From: Halomonas salipaludis
GTDB taxonomy: Bacteria; Pseudomonadota; Gammaproteobacteria; Pseudomonadales; Halomonadaceae
Assembly: GCF_002286975.1 (NCBI RefSeq)
Contig: NZ_NSKB01000008.1
Span: 124,001-188,000 of the forward strand
Length of the DNA: 64,000 nt
Reading direction: 5' to 3'
The notes under the pieces were generated by a model. That model saw only the letters and a program-made list of their open reading frames with translations. It was not told the origin of the DNA and ran no database searches. Position numbers and translations under genes: made by a program. Shown here one piece after another: positions 54,135 through 63,958 of this stretch. Every line of letters starts with the position of its first letter. The stretch's first letter is position 1.

Positions 54135-56042
54135 TTGTCACAGTTACCGGTGATCGTCGGCATGGGCGGAGTCAACGCCGCCGGCAGAACCTCTGGCCAC
54201 CAGGCCTACCGTCGCACGGTGCTTGCAGCCCTGCACAAGGACGACCAGGAACAGACCCTGCTGGGCCTGGCCGCCATGATGCGTCTCGCCCAGCCGAGCG
54301 AAGACGACACCTGGCAGGATGCCAGCGGCGAGCCGCTGGACGCCGCGGCGCTGGTCGACCGCTTCCGCCAACGGGTCCTCGACCACACTCTGATCCGGCG
54401 CATCGAAGACCCACGCTTCAATGAGGACGGCATCCCAGCCAATCGCCAGGCCCAGTTGGCCCTCGACGCGCCGCTGACCTTTCGCGTGCGCCGCCGCCAG
54501 CTACCCGACGCACTGCCCGAGACCTGGCAGGTACGTGAGATCGACCGCCACCAACTGGAGGTCAGCGTCCCTGCCGGCAGCCTCGACGTGATGCTGCCCG
54601 AGCGGCGCCCGGCCCAGGTACGCGCCGCCGGCCAGCTGCCCAGCGGCTTCGACCCCAGCCGCTTCTATCGCAGCGTGCACCACCCCCGCGGGCTGTCGAT
54701 GAGCATCTTCGGCGCCTCCGACTGCCTCGGCCAGAGCGGCCTCGACTGGCAGTCGCTGCAGGACCGCCTGGATCCCGACGACATCGCGGTCTATGCCGGC
54801 AACTCCATCGGCCAGCTCGACGACCCGGGCTGGGGCGGGCTGCTCAAGAGCTTCGTGTCCGGCAATCGCGCCACGTCCAAGCAGATGCCGCTGGGCTATG
54901 GCCAGATGCCGGCCGACTTTCTCAACGCCTACGTGCTGGGCAGCGTCGGCGCCACCGGTGCGGTCCAGGGCGCCTGCGCGAGCTTCCTCTACAACCTGCG
55001 GCTAGGCGTCGACGACATCGCCAGCGGCCGCCGCCGGGTGGTGATGGTGGGTACCGCCGACGCACCGATCACCCCCGAGATCATCGAAGGCTTCCGCGCC
55101 ATGGGCGCGCTGGCCGACGACGACAGCCTCAAGGCTCTCGACGCCCTGGCACTGCTGACCGACGCCGACTACCAGCGCGCCTGCCGGCCGTTCGCCCGCA
55201 ACTGCGGCTTCACCATCGCCGAGGCCAGCCAGTTCGTGCTGCTGATGGACGACGCCCTAGCGCTGGAGACCGGCGCCCAGATTCTCGGCGCGGTGCCCGG
55301 CGTGTTCGTCAACGCCGACGGCTGGAAGCGCTCGATCTCGGCGCCGGGCATCGGCAACTACGTGACCCTGGGCAAGGCGGTGGCGCTGGCCAACGCCATG
55401 CTCGGCGAGCAGGCGGTGCGCGAACGCAGCTTCCTGCACGCCCACGGCACCAGCACGCCCAAGAACCGGGTCACCGAGTCGCATGTGTTCGACCGCATCG
55501 CCGCGGCCAACGCCATCGACGACTGGCCGGTGGTCGCGGTCAAGGCCTTCGTCGGCCACTCCCAGGGCAGCGCCGCCGGCGACCAGTTGGCCAGCGCCCT
55601 GGGCAGCTTCGCCCACGGCTGGCTGCCGGGCATCCCCACCCTTGATGCGGTGGCCGATGACGTCCACGCCGAGCGGCTGCGCTTCTCCCGCGAGCCCCAG
55701 GCCTTCGACGCCGACGCCTGTTTCATCAATGCCAAGGGCTTCGGTGGCAACAACGCCACCGGCCTGGTGCTGTCGCCGGCCGCCACCGAGCGGCTGCTGA
55801 CCAAGCGCCACGGTGCGGCCGCGATGGACGCCTGGCGCACTCGCCGCGAGGCGACCCTGGCGATCAGCGCCACCTACGCACGGCTTGCCGACCGCGGCCA
55901 CTTCCGGGCACTGTACCGTTTCGGCGAGGGCGTGCTCGAGGGGCCGGAGTTGACCATCAACGCCACGCAGATCGAGATCCCCGGCTATGCACGGCCGGTC
56001 TCGCTGGATGTCGACAACCCCTATGGTTCGCTCGACGACTGA
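54135..56042 (+). CDS. fabY: Beta-ketoacyl-ACP synthase FabY
   Basis: 635 residues, beginning at a TTG codon at 54135 that has GAGGA upstream; the first residues (SQLPVIVGMGGVNAAGR) match FabY of Pseudomonas aeruginosa as I recall. The catalytic triad of a condensing enzyme is in place: Cys281 in QGACASF, His437 in HAHGTSTPKN and His475 in VGHSQGSAAGD. FabY condenses acetyl-CoA with malonyl-ACP to start fatty-acid synthesis in organisms where FabH is not the main initiator. coaD, for CoA synthesis, follows after 39 bases. Confidence 0.9.
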   Translation: MSQLPVIVGMGGVNAAGRTSGHQAYRRTVLAALHKDDQEQTLLGLAAMMRLAQPSEDDTWQDASGEPLDAAALVDRFRQRVLDHTLIRRIEDPRFNEDGIPANRQAQLALDAPLTFRVRRRQLPDALPETWQVREIDRHQLEVSVPAGSLDVMLPERRPAQVRAAGQLPSGFDPSRFYRSVHHPRGLSMSIFGASDCLGQSGLDWQSLQDRLDPDDIAVYAGNSIGQLDDPGWGGLLKSFVSGNRATSKQMPLGYGQMPADFLNAYVLGSVGATGAVQGACASFLYNLRLGVDDIASGRRRVVMVGTADAPITPEIIEGFRAMGALADDDSLKALDALALLTDADYQRACRPFARNCGFTIAEASQFVLLMDDALALETGAQILGAVPGVFVNADGWKRSISAPGIGNYVTLGKAVALANAMLGEQAVRERSFLHAHGTSTPKNRVTESHVFDRIAAANAIDDWPVVAVKAFVGHSQGSAAGDQLASALGSFAHGWLPGIPTLDAVADDVHAERLRFSREPQAFDADACFINAKGFGGNNATGLVLSPAATERLLTKRHGAAAMDAWRTRREATLAISATYARLADRGHFRALYRFGEGVLEGPELTINATQIEIPGYARPVSLDVDNPYGSLDD

Positions 56043-56561
<519 letters not shown>

Positions 56562-56565
56562 GTAA

Positions 56566-56859
<294 letters not shown>

Positions 56860-56896
56860 GACGCCTGGCAGTTTCTCCATTTCCGCAAGGACGCCA

Positions 56897-58234
56897 ATGA
56901 GCTCCCCGTCGCCGCGCAGCGCCGACCGCCGTATCTGGCTGCTGGCCTGGCCGATCATTCTCTCCAATATCACCGTGCCGCTGCTCGGCCTGGTGGATAC
57001 CGCCGTGGTCGGCCACCTGCCCGACTCGCGCTACCTGGCCGCGGTGACCCTCGGCGCCACCCTGTTCAGCTTCCTCTACTGGGGCTTCGGCTTCCTGCGC
57101 ATGGGCACCACCGGCCTGACCTCCCAGGCGGTGGGTCGCGAGAACGATAGCGAAGTGCGCAACCTGCTCGGCCAGTCACTGCTGATGGCCGGTGCCATCG
57201 GCGTGGCGTTGATCGTGCTCTCGACGCCGCTGATCGAGCTCGGCCTGTGGCTGCTCGACGGCAGCGAAGTGGCCACCGATCTGGCCCGGGAGTACGCCCA
57301 GATCCGCATTCTCTCGGCGCCGGCAGTGCTCGCCAACTACGCCATCCTCGGCTGGTTCCTGGGCCAGCAGAACGCCCGGGTAACGCTGGCCATCCTGGTA
57401 CTCACCAACAGCGTCAACATCGTGCTCGACCTGCTGTTCGTGGTCGGCCTGGGCATGACCAGCGACGGTGTGGCCTGGGCCACGGTGATTGCCGACTATA
57501 CCGCGCTGGCCTTCGGCGGTTGGCTGGTGCTGCGTCAGCTGCGCCTGCTGGAGGGACGCTTCCTGCGCCAGCGGCTGCTCAAGCTCGTCGCCTACCGCGA
57601 GCTGTTCCAGGTCAACAGCCATCTGTTCGTGCGTACCTTGGGGCTGCTGTTCGCGATGGCCTTCTTTACCGCCCAGGGCGCCAGCCAGGGCGACACCGTG
57701 CTCGCTGCCAACGCCGTGCTGCTGCAGTTCATCATGCTCACCTCCTACGCCCTGGATGGCTTCGCCCACGCCGCCGAGGCGCTGGTCGGACGCTCGGTGG
57801 GGCGCCGCCGCTGGGATGAGTTCGCCACCGCAGTGCGCGCCGCGGCGCGTTTCTCGCTGTTCGCCGCTGGCGCGGCCTCGCTGGCCTTCCTGCTCGGCGG
57901 CCAGGCGCTGATCGCGCTGCTTACCGATCTCCCCGAGGTACGCGCCACGGCGGCGCAATACCTGCCGTGGATGATCGTCATGCCGCTGCTGGCGGTGTGG
58001 AGCTACCTGCTCGACGGGGTGTTCATCGGCGCCACCGCCAGCCGCGAAATGCGCAACAGCATCTTTATCGGCCTGGCCGTTTACCTGCCGCTATGGTGGC
58101 TGACCCAGGGCCTCGGCAACCACGGCCTGTGGCTGGCCTTCACGGCCTTCACCCTGGTGCGTTCGGCGACCCTCGGCGGCTACTACCTGCACTACCGGCG
58201 CCAGCGTTGGCGAGCCAGCGTTGACCCGGCCTGA
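56897..58234 (+). CDS. MATE-family efflux protein (DinF-like)
   Basis: 445 residues with twelve membrane segments and AAGGA before the ATG. The opening DRRIWLLAWPIILSNITVPLLGLVDTAVVGHL and the TTGLTSQAVGRENDSEV loop fit the DinF branch. It exports cationic or toxic compounds using Na+ or H+. No damage-regulated box was seen. Confidence 0.88.
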   Translation: MSSPSPRSADRRIWLLAWPIILSNITVPLLGLVDTAVVGHLPDSRYLAAVTLGATLFSFLYWGFGFLRMGTTGLTSQAVGRENDSEVRNLLGQSLLMAGAIGVALIVLSTPLIELGLWLLDGSEVATDLAREYAQIRILSAPAVLANYAILGWFLGQQNARVTLAILVLTNSVNIVLDLLFVVGLGMTSDGVAWATVIADYTALAFGGWLVLRQLRLLEGRFLRQRLLKLVAYRELFQVNSHLFVRTLGLLFAMAFFTAQGASQGDTVLAANAVLLQFIMLTSYALDGFAHAAEALVGRSVGRRRWDEFATAVRAAARFSLFAAGAASLAFLLGGQALIALLTDLPEVRATAAQYLPWMIVMPLLAVWSYLLDGVFIGATASREMRNSIFIGLAVYLPLWWLTQGLGNHGLWLAFTAFTLVRSATLGGYYLHYRRQRWRASVDPA

Positions 58235-58296
58235 GCTGCCAGTTCAGGCTGAATGCGCTAGCTTGGATCTACCCAACCAATAAAAGCGATCATGCC

Positions 58297-59607
58297 ATGC
58301 TCAAGTTCCTGTCACGCCCCGCCGTCAGGTTGGTGGAGCGTTACCTGCCCGATCCCTATATCTTCGTGCTGCTGCTGACCCTGATCGCCGCCACCGCCGC
58401 CATCGCCGTGGAGCGCCAGACGCCGCTGGCGGTGATGCGCTTCTGGGGCGACGGCTTCTGGGGACTGCTGGCCTTCTCGATGCAGATGCTGCTGGTGCTG
58501 GTGACCGGCTTCATGCTGGCCAGCTCACCGCCGGTCAAGCGCCTGCTCGAGCGGCTGGCCGGCAAGGCCAATAACGCCGGCGGCGCGATCCTGCTGGTCA
58601 CCGTGGTATCGCTGACCGCCAGCTGGATCAACTGGGGTTTCGGGCTGGTGGTCGGGGCGCTGTTCGCCAAGGAGCTGGCGCGCCAGATCCGCGTTGACTA
58701 TCGGCTGCTGATCGCCAGCGCCTACTCGGGGTTCGTGGTCTGGCACGGCGGCCTGGCCGGCTCGATCCCGCTGACCATCGCCACCGAGGGCCACTTCAGC
58801 GTCGAGCAGATCGGCGTGATCGGCACCGGCAGCACTATCTTCGCCTTCTTCAATTTGGCGATCGTGGTCTGCCTGTTCATCGCCGTGCCACTGGTCAACC
58901 GCATGATGCTGCCCGACGAAAAGGACAGCGTTTACATCGATCCCGCCCAGCTCGATGACACGCCGCCGGCGCGCAGCCGCGTCACGCGCCCCGCCGAGCG
59001 GCTCGAGAACAGCCAGGCACTGGCCTGGCTGGTGGGCATTCCCGGGCTGATCTTCCTCGCCGACCACTTCCTGCTGCGCGGCGGCAGCCTCAACCTCAAC
59101 ATCGTCAACTTCCTGTTCCTGTTCCTGGCCATCGTCCTGCACCGCACCCCGCGGCGCCTGCTCGACTGCCTGCACGAGGCGATCAAGGGTGGTGCCGGGA
59201 TCGTCATCCAGTTTCCCTTCTACGCCGGCATCATGGCGATCATGGTCGAGTCGGGGCTGGCCCAGAGCATGTCCGAGGGGCTGGTGTCGTTTGCCACCGA
59301 GACCTCGCTGCCGTTCTGGTCGTTCATCAGCGCCGGCATCGTCAACCTGTTCGTGCCCTCCGGCGGCGGCCAGTGGGCGGTACAGGCACCGGTGATGCTG
59401 CCTGCCGCCGAGGCACTCGGCGCCGACGTCTCGCGGATCGCCATGGCGGTGGCCTGGGGCGATGCCTGGACCAACCTGCTACAGCCATTCTGGGCGCTGC
59501 CGGTGCTGGCCATCGCCGGCCTCAAGGCCAAGGACATCATGGGCTTCTGCCTGATCCAGTTGTTCGTCACCGGGGCGATCATCTCGGTGGGGCTGACCTG
59601 GTTCTAG
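58297..59607 (+). CDS. atoE: Short-chain fatty acid transporter (AtoE family)
   Basis: 436 residues, about twelve membrane segments. It opens MLKFLSRPAVRLVERYLPDPYIFVLLLTL and contains VPSGGGQWAVQAPVMLPAAEALG and AVAWGDAWTNLLQPFWALP, typical of AtoE. It takes up short-chain fatty acids such as acetoacetate or butyrate. The other ato genes are not in the window. Confidence 0.88.
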   Translation: MLKFLSRPAVRLVERYLPDPYIFVLLLTLIAATAAIAVERQTPLAVMRFWGDGFWGLLAFSMQMLLVLVTGFMLASSPPVKRLLERLAGKANNAGGAILLVTVVSLTASWINWGFGLVVGALFAKELARQIRVDYRLLIASAYSGFVVWHGGLAGSIPLTIATEGHFSVEQIGVIGTGSTIFAFFNLAIVVCLFIAVPLVNRMMLPDEKDSVYIDPAQLDDTPPARSRVTRPAERLENSQALAWLVGIPGLIFLADHFLLRGGSLNLNIVNFLFLFLAIVLHRTPRRLLDCLHEAIKGGAGIVIQFPFYAGIMAIMVESGLAQSMSEGLVSFATETSLPFWSFISAGIVNLFVPSGGGQWAVQAPVMLPAAEALGADVSRIAMAVAWGDAWTNLLQPFWALPVLAIAGLKAKDIMGFCLIQLFVTGAIISVGLTWF

Positions 59608-59700
59608 GCCAGCGGCAGCCTTCCACCGCCAACGAAACGCCTTGTCGCCGGCTGGGGGCTAGGCGTTATGCTGTAAATGACCCTGACAAGGATACCCTCG

Positions 59701-60228
59701 ATGGACGCACACGCCCTTCCCGGTCAGCATGAGCTCTCGATGACCGTGCTGATGACCCCCGACATGGCCAACTTCAGCGGCAAGGTGCACGGCGGGGCGA
59801 TCCTCAAGAAGCTCGACGAGGTGGCCTACGCCTGTGCCAGCCGCTACTCGGGTAGCTATGTGGTGACGCTGTCGGTGGACCAGGTGCTGTTCAAGCAGCC
59901 GATCCATGTCGGCGAGCTGGTCACCTTCCTGGCCATGGTCAATCACGTCGGTCGCTCGTCGATGGAGATCGGCATCAAGGTGGTGGCCGAGAACATCCGC
60001 GACAAGGTGATCCGCCATACCAACAGCTGCTACCTGACCATGGTCGCGGTGGACGAGGACGGCACGCCGGCGCTGGTGCCGCCGCTCAGGCTCGACACGC
60101 CACTGCAGAAGCTGCGCTTCGACAAGGCCGCACTGCGCAAGAAGCTGCGCAAGCAGGCCGAAGAGGAGGCCCGGCGCACCCATGCGCACCACTATGCGAC
60201 CCAGCCGGCGGGCGATACGCCGGGCTGA
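59701..60228 (+). CDS. Acyl-CoA thioesterase, hotdog fold
   Basis: 175 residues from the ATG at 59701 (AAGGA eight bases upstream; an in-frame ATG at 59677 has none). The catalytic region NFSGKVHGGAILKKLDEVAYACASRYSG matches the YciA/ACOT group. It hydrolyses acyl-CoA to free acid. The next gene starts 34 bases after its stop codon. The C-terminus is basic and rich in Lys, Arg and Glu. Confidence 0.87.
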   Translation: MDAHALPGQHELSMTVLMTPDMANFSGKVHGGAILKKLDEVAYACASRYSGSYVVTLSVDQVLFKQPIHVGELVTFLAMVNHVGRSSMEIGIKVVAENIRDKVIRHTNSCYLTMVAVDEDGTPALVPPLRLDTPLQKLRFDKAALRKKLRKQAEEEARRTHAHHYATQPAGDTPG

Positions 60229-60262
60229 TGCCCGCGCGTGCCCCCCAGGCGAAGGAGACGCC

Positions 60263-61258
60263 ATGCCCGCACGACACGCCCTGAGCCCCGCCCTGGAGCG
60301 CCTGCACCTGGTGTGGGATGTGCTGATCATGCTGCTGGTGATCGCCAACCTGAGCCTGCTGCTGGTCGACGGGCTGTTTCTGCTCGACCCGCTGAATGCC
60401 GCCTTCGAGCGGCTGGCGCCGGGGCTTCACCAGGCCTACGACCAGCGTATCCACGCCAACTTCATCGCCATCGACCTGATGTTCGTGGCGGTGTTCGTCG
60501 CCGACGTACTGCTCGGCTGGGCAGTGGCGATCATCGAGCGCCGCTATCACCGCTGGTTCTTCTACCCCTTCGTGCACTGGTACGACGTGCTGGGCTGCAT
60601 CCCGGTGGGCGGCTTCCGGCTGCTGCGCGTGCTGCGCGTGATCTCGCTGGTCCAGCGCCTGCACCGGCTGGGGCTGATCGATGTGCGCCAGTGGCAGCTC
60701 TATGCCTTCGTCGCCAAGTACTACGACATCCTGCTCGAGGAGCTTTCCGACCGCATTGCGCTGCGCCTGCTGGGCAATATCCAGCAGCAGGTGCAGGCCA
60801 GCGACTCGCTGTCGGGGCGGGTGATCGAGGAGGTGGTGATGCCGCGCAAGCAGGCGCTGGTCCATGAGATCACCCGCCGGCTGGAGGACATGGCCGGCAG
60901 CGCCTACCAGCGCAATCGCGGCGACCTGATGCGCTACGTCAGCGCGCTGGTCGGGCGTACGTTGGAGAGCAGCCCCGAGATCCAGCGCCTGCGACGGCTG
61001 CCGATGGGCCGCCAGCTGAGCGTGGCACTGGACGACACCCTGAGCGATATCGCCTGCCGGTTGGTGGAAGAGGCCGCCAACGGACTGCGCTCGCCGGAGT
61101 TCGAGCAGCTGCTGGAGCGGGTTGCCGACAGCGGCCTGGAAGCCTGGCTCAAGGTCGACAGCCACAGCGACGCGGTGACCGAGAAGGTGCTGGTGGATAT
61201 GCTCGAGGTGCTCAAAGAGCAGGTGCGGAGGCAGCGCTGGAAGGACCGCTACGAATAG
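60263..61258 (+). CDS. Membrane protein of the ion-transporter-like family
   Basis: 331 residues from the ATG at 60263 with GAAGGAG. Two or three membrane segments lie in the first 120 residues (LVWDVLIMLLVIANLSLLLVDGLFLL and FIAIDLMFVAVFVADVLLGWAVAI), followed by a basic FRLLRVLRVISLVQRLHRLG helix like an S4-type segment. The remainder is soluble and helical, resembling a coiled-coil adaptor. It looks like half of a voltage-sensor-like fold without a pore loop. Function unknown. Confidence 0.7.
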   Translation: MPARHALSPALERLHLVWDVLIMLLVIANLSLLLVDGLFLLDPLNAAFERLAPGLHQAYDQRIHANFIAIDLMFVAVFVADVLLGWAVAIIERRYHRWFFYPFVHWYDVLGCIPVGGFRLLRVLRVISLVQRLHRLGLIDVRQWQLYAFVAKYYDILLEELSDRIALRLLGNIQQQVQASDSLSGRVIEEVVMPRKQALVHEITRRLEDMAGSAYQRNRGDLMRYVSALVGRTLESSPEIQRLRRLPMGRQLSVALDDTLSDIACRLVEEAANGLRSPEFEQLLERVADSGLEAWLKVDSHSDAVTEKVLVDMLEVLKEQVRRQRWKDRYE

Positions 61259-61311
61259 ATTCTGTCGAAAACTGCCTGCGCTCGCCGACTTCTCGTACAG
61301 AACCTGGGGCG

Positions 61312-62700
61312 TTATAACGTGGCGGGCGCCAGCGGCGGCGCCTCGAGCACCTCGAGCAGCGCCTGCAGGGCTTGGTCGAGGGCCTCGCGGGAGGCCGCCG
61401 CGCTCAAGCACAGGCGAATCGCCTGGGGCGCGGGCTCGCTGCCCACGCAGAACGGCTCGGCGCTGGTGACGCGCACGTCGCGGCTCGCCAAGGCCTCGAC
61501 CAGTGCCGCGCTGCGCACGCCATGGGGCAGGCGCAGCCACAGGTTGGCACCCAGCGGTTGCCCGCTGATATCCCATCTGGCCAGCCGGCAGCGCGCCAAC
61601 GCCTGACGCGCCGCCAGCTCGTCGCATTGCCAGCGCAGCAGCGTCTCGGCGTCACCGCTGGCCAACCACTGACAGACCGCTTCGATCATCAGCGGCGGCA
61701 CCATCCAGCTCTGTGCCCTGAGACTCGCCGCCAGCCGCTCGCGCAGGCGCTCGGGGGCTCGCAGGATACCGATTCGCAGTCCCCCGGCCAGCACTTTGGC
61801 GGTGCTGAACACGAACAGCGTACGCTCAGGGGCCAGCCGGTAGAGCGGCGTGCCGCGCGCCTCGGCCGGCAGATACTGCACGCCGTCCTCGAGCAGCCAA
61901 ATATCGTATTCGCGGGCCAGCGCCACCAGCCGCCGGCGACGCGCCTCGCTGAGGCTGGCCCCGGTAGGATTGTTCTGATCCGGGGTGACGTATACCAGCC
62001 GCGGTGCCTGGCGCGCGCACAGCCGTGCCAGCGCCTCGACGTCCATGCCATCAGCGTCCATGGCGATGCCGTCGATCTTGAGATGCGCCTGCTGGGCGGC
62101 ACCGATCAGCCCCGGGTAGGTCAGCGCATCGGCGGCCAGCCGCTCGCCGGGGCGTAGCAGCGTAGCCAGCGCCAGGCTGATGCCGTGCTGCCCGCCCTGA
62201 GTGATCAGCAGCTCCTCGGCGGGCAAGGTCATGCCCAGTGTGGCCAGCCAGTCGGCCAGCACCCGGCGCTGCTCGAACAGGCCCTCGGCGGCCTGGTACT
62301 CCACCGCCGCCTGCAGTAGCCGCGGCTGACGCGCCATGCTGCTCAGCGCGCGGCCCAGCGCCTCGGCGCGCAGTGGATGCGGCGGCGGCAGGCTGAGGCT
62401 GAGATCAATCAGGCCGGCATCGCACTCGGCACCCGGAGTAGGAAAGGCCGGCGTTGCGGCAGCGCCGCGCACGTAGGTTCCGCTACCGACCCTGGCCACC
62501 AACCAGCCCTGGCGTTCGGCCTCGGCATAGCCGCGGGTCACGGTGCCTACCGTGACGCCCAGCGCATCGGCCAAACGGCGCTGCGGCGGCAGGCGCTCGC
62601 CGGTAGTGAGCTCGCCGTCCTCGATGGCCGTGGCAATGGCCTCGCTCAAGGCGCGATAACGCGGCCCCTGCGGGGGAAGCTGTGGCACCCAGATTGTCAT
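61312..62700 (-). CDS. MocR-type regulator (GntR HTH fused to aminotransferase fold)
   Basis: About 462 residues from the ATG at 62700. The GntR winged helix is visible in RYRALSEAIATAIEDGELTTGERLPPQRRLADALGV. The PLP-binding aminotransferase part has LLITQGGQHGISLAL, VTPDQNNPTG and the Schiff-base lysine in STAKVLAGGLRIG. MocR proteins sense PLP or amino-compound metabolites. It is divergent from a LysE gene across 83 bases and most likely controls it. Confidence 0.88.
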   Translation of the reverse strand: MTIWVPQLPPQGPRYRALSEAIATAIEDGELTTGERLPPQRRLADALGVTVGTVTRGYAEAERQGWLVARVGSGTYVRGAAATPAFPTPGAECDAGLIDLSLSLPPPHPLRAEALGRALSSMARQPRLLQAAVEYQAAEGLFEQRRVLADWLATLGMTLPAEELLITQGGQHGISLALATLLRPGERLAADALTYPGLIGAAQQAHLKIDGIAMDADGMDVEALARLCARQAPRLVYVTPDQNNPTGASLSEARRRRLVALAREYDIWLLEDGVQYLPAEARGTPLYRLAPERTLFVFSTAKVLAGGLRIGILRAPERLRERLAASLRAQSWMVPPLMIEAVCQWLASGDAETLLRWQCDELAARQALARCRLARWDISGQPLGANLWLRLPHGVRSAALVEALASRDVRVTSAEPFCVGSEPAPQAIRLCLSAAASREALDQALQALLEVLEAPPLAPATL

Positions 62701-62783
62701 GGTGACAATAAATCCATTGACGTTAATTACTGCAAGATTATGCTGACAAAAGCAGCACAATCAAGCAGAAAAACTCAAATTGA

Positions 62784-63401
62784 ATGGATACAATCATGCT
62801 GGAAGGATTGGCATTTCTCGGCCCGGCAGCGCTCTACATGATGTCGATGACCATCACCCCGGGGCCCAATAACGTGATGCTCACCGCCTCCGGGGCCAAC
62901 TACGGGTTCTGGCGCACCATGCCCCACATGCTGGGCATTCTGGGCGGCTGCTTCGCGCTGTTTGCCGGCATCGCGCTGGGCCTGGGGCTACTCTTCGAGC
63001 GCTACCCGCTGGTGCAGACCACGCTGCGCCTGGTGGGCAGCGGCTATCTGCTCTATCTGGCCTGGAAGATCGCCAGCGCCCCGCCGCCGGACCTGCGCCT
63101 GCGCGGCGAGGGCCGGCCACTGACCTTCTGGCAGGCCGCCACCTTCCAGTTCGCCAATCCCAAGGCGTGGGTGATGGGCCTGGCACTGATGGCCGGCTTC
63201 CTGCCCCAAGGCGGCGACACAGTGCTCAATGCGCTGCTGCTGGCCGCCTTCGCCGAGCTGGTGGCGCTACCCTGCATCGCCCTGTGGGCCGGCTTTGGCA
63301 CCGCCATCGGCCGCATCCTCAAGACGCCCCGCGCCTGGCGGCTGTTCAATGCCAGCATGGGCGCCATGACCGCCGCCTGCGTGGTGCTGATCCTGCGCTA
63401 G
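62784..63401 (+). CDS. LysE/RhtB-family amino-acid exporter
   Basis: 205 residues with six membrane segments. Family motif ITPGPNNVMLTASGANYGFWRTMPHMLGI; later FWQAATFQFANPKAWVMGLALMAGF. The first ATG at 62784 is used; an in-frame one at 62796 is also possible because neither has a clear ribosome-binding site. It exports amino acids and is divergent from the MocR gene. The stop overlaps the convergent lipoprotein gene by four bases. Confidence 0.87.
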   Translation: MDTIMLEGLAFLGPAALYMMSMTITPGPNNVMLTASGANYGFWRTMPHMLGILGGCFALFAGIALGLGLLFERYPLVQTTLRLVGSGYLLYLAWKIASAPPPDLRLRGEGRPLTFWQAATFQFANPKAWVMGLALMAGFLPQGGDTVLNALLLAAFAELVALPCIALWAGFGTAIGRILKTPRAWRLFNASMGAMTAACVVLILR

Positions 63402-63730
63402 CCGCAGGTGATCTGCGCGATGCGATCGTCGTCGTCGAGGCGGATATTGAGGCGGTCGGGGCGATGATCCATGGTCGCCGCATCGCCGGGACGCAGCACA
63501 CGCAGCGACGCGGCACCGCTCTCCTCCTCGATGGCGGCACGCAGCGCCTCGGAGTAATCGCGGCCGACGCGATCCTGCACCGCGCGGGCGCCGCAGGTAT
63601 CGCCGCGCTGGGTCACGCTGGGCGGCTCCGGTGCCGGCTCACGCGGTACGCCGGAAGGGCCTGCGCTGGTACAAGCCGCCAGGGCCAGGCTCGCCGCCAG
63701 CGCCGGCAGGTAACGTGGGAGGGTGAGCAT
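63398..63730 (-). CDS. Lipoprotein of the I78 peptidase-inhibitor family
   Basis: 110 residues. Lipobox LALAAC with Cys20 as the lipid anchor, then an I78-like core: CGARAVQDRVGR and VLRPGDAATMDHRPDRLNIRLDDDDRI followed by a terminal CG. Members inhibit serine proteases; a periplasm-facing protease guard is plausible. It is convergent with the LysE gene. Confidence 0.85.
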   Translation of the reverse strand: MLTLPRYLPALAASLALAACTSAGPSGVPREPAPEPPSVTQRGDTCGARAVQDRVGRDYSEALRAAIEEESGAASLRVLRPGDAATMDHRPDRLNIRLDDDDRIAQITCG

Positions 63731-63770
63731 GCTGACTCCTTGTCATCATCATCGATAGAACCCGACGCAA

Positions 63771-63799
63771 AGCGGGCGAGCCCACCAGGCCCGCCCGCT
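63771..63799 (-). terminator. Hairpin after the entericidin-like gene
   Basis: AGCGGGCG and CGCCCGCT form a perfect eight-base stem with a 13-base loop that can pair further, followed on the minus strand by TTT. It lies about 28 bases after the stop at 63827. Confidence 0.6.
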
Positions 63800-63826
63800 A
63801 CTGCGCATCTAAGGTGCGCGGGATGC

Positions 63827-63958
63827 TTAGTTGGCCGCATCCTGCACCGCTTCACCACCGCGCTCGACATCCTGGCCGGCGCCGTCAATGGTGTTGCAGC
63901 CCGCCAATGCGCCAGCGGTCATGAGCAGGGCAAAACTGAGGGCAATCGCTTTTTGCAT
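63827..63958 (-). CDS. Entericidin A/B-family small lipoprotein
   Basis: 43 residues encoded from the ATG at 63958 with AAGGAG upstream. Signal peptide with lipobox ALAGC and Cys21 as the lipid anchor, followed by NTIDGAGQDVERGGEAVQDAAN, the entericidin pattern. Entericidins are stress-linked small outer-membrane lipoproteins; lytic or antidote activity is known only in some species. A terminator-like hairpin follows. Confidence 0.9.
   Translation of the reverse strand: MQKAIALSFALLMTAGALAGCNTIDGAGQDVERGGEAVQDAAN

Noticed and set aside
63398-63401. Overlap of LysE and I78 genes as a possible error
   Set aside because: It is a simple four-base tail-to-tail stop-codon overlap; both proteins end normally.
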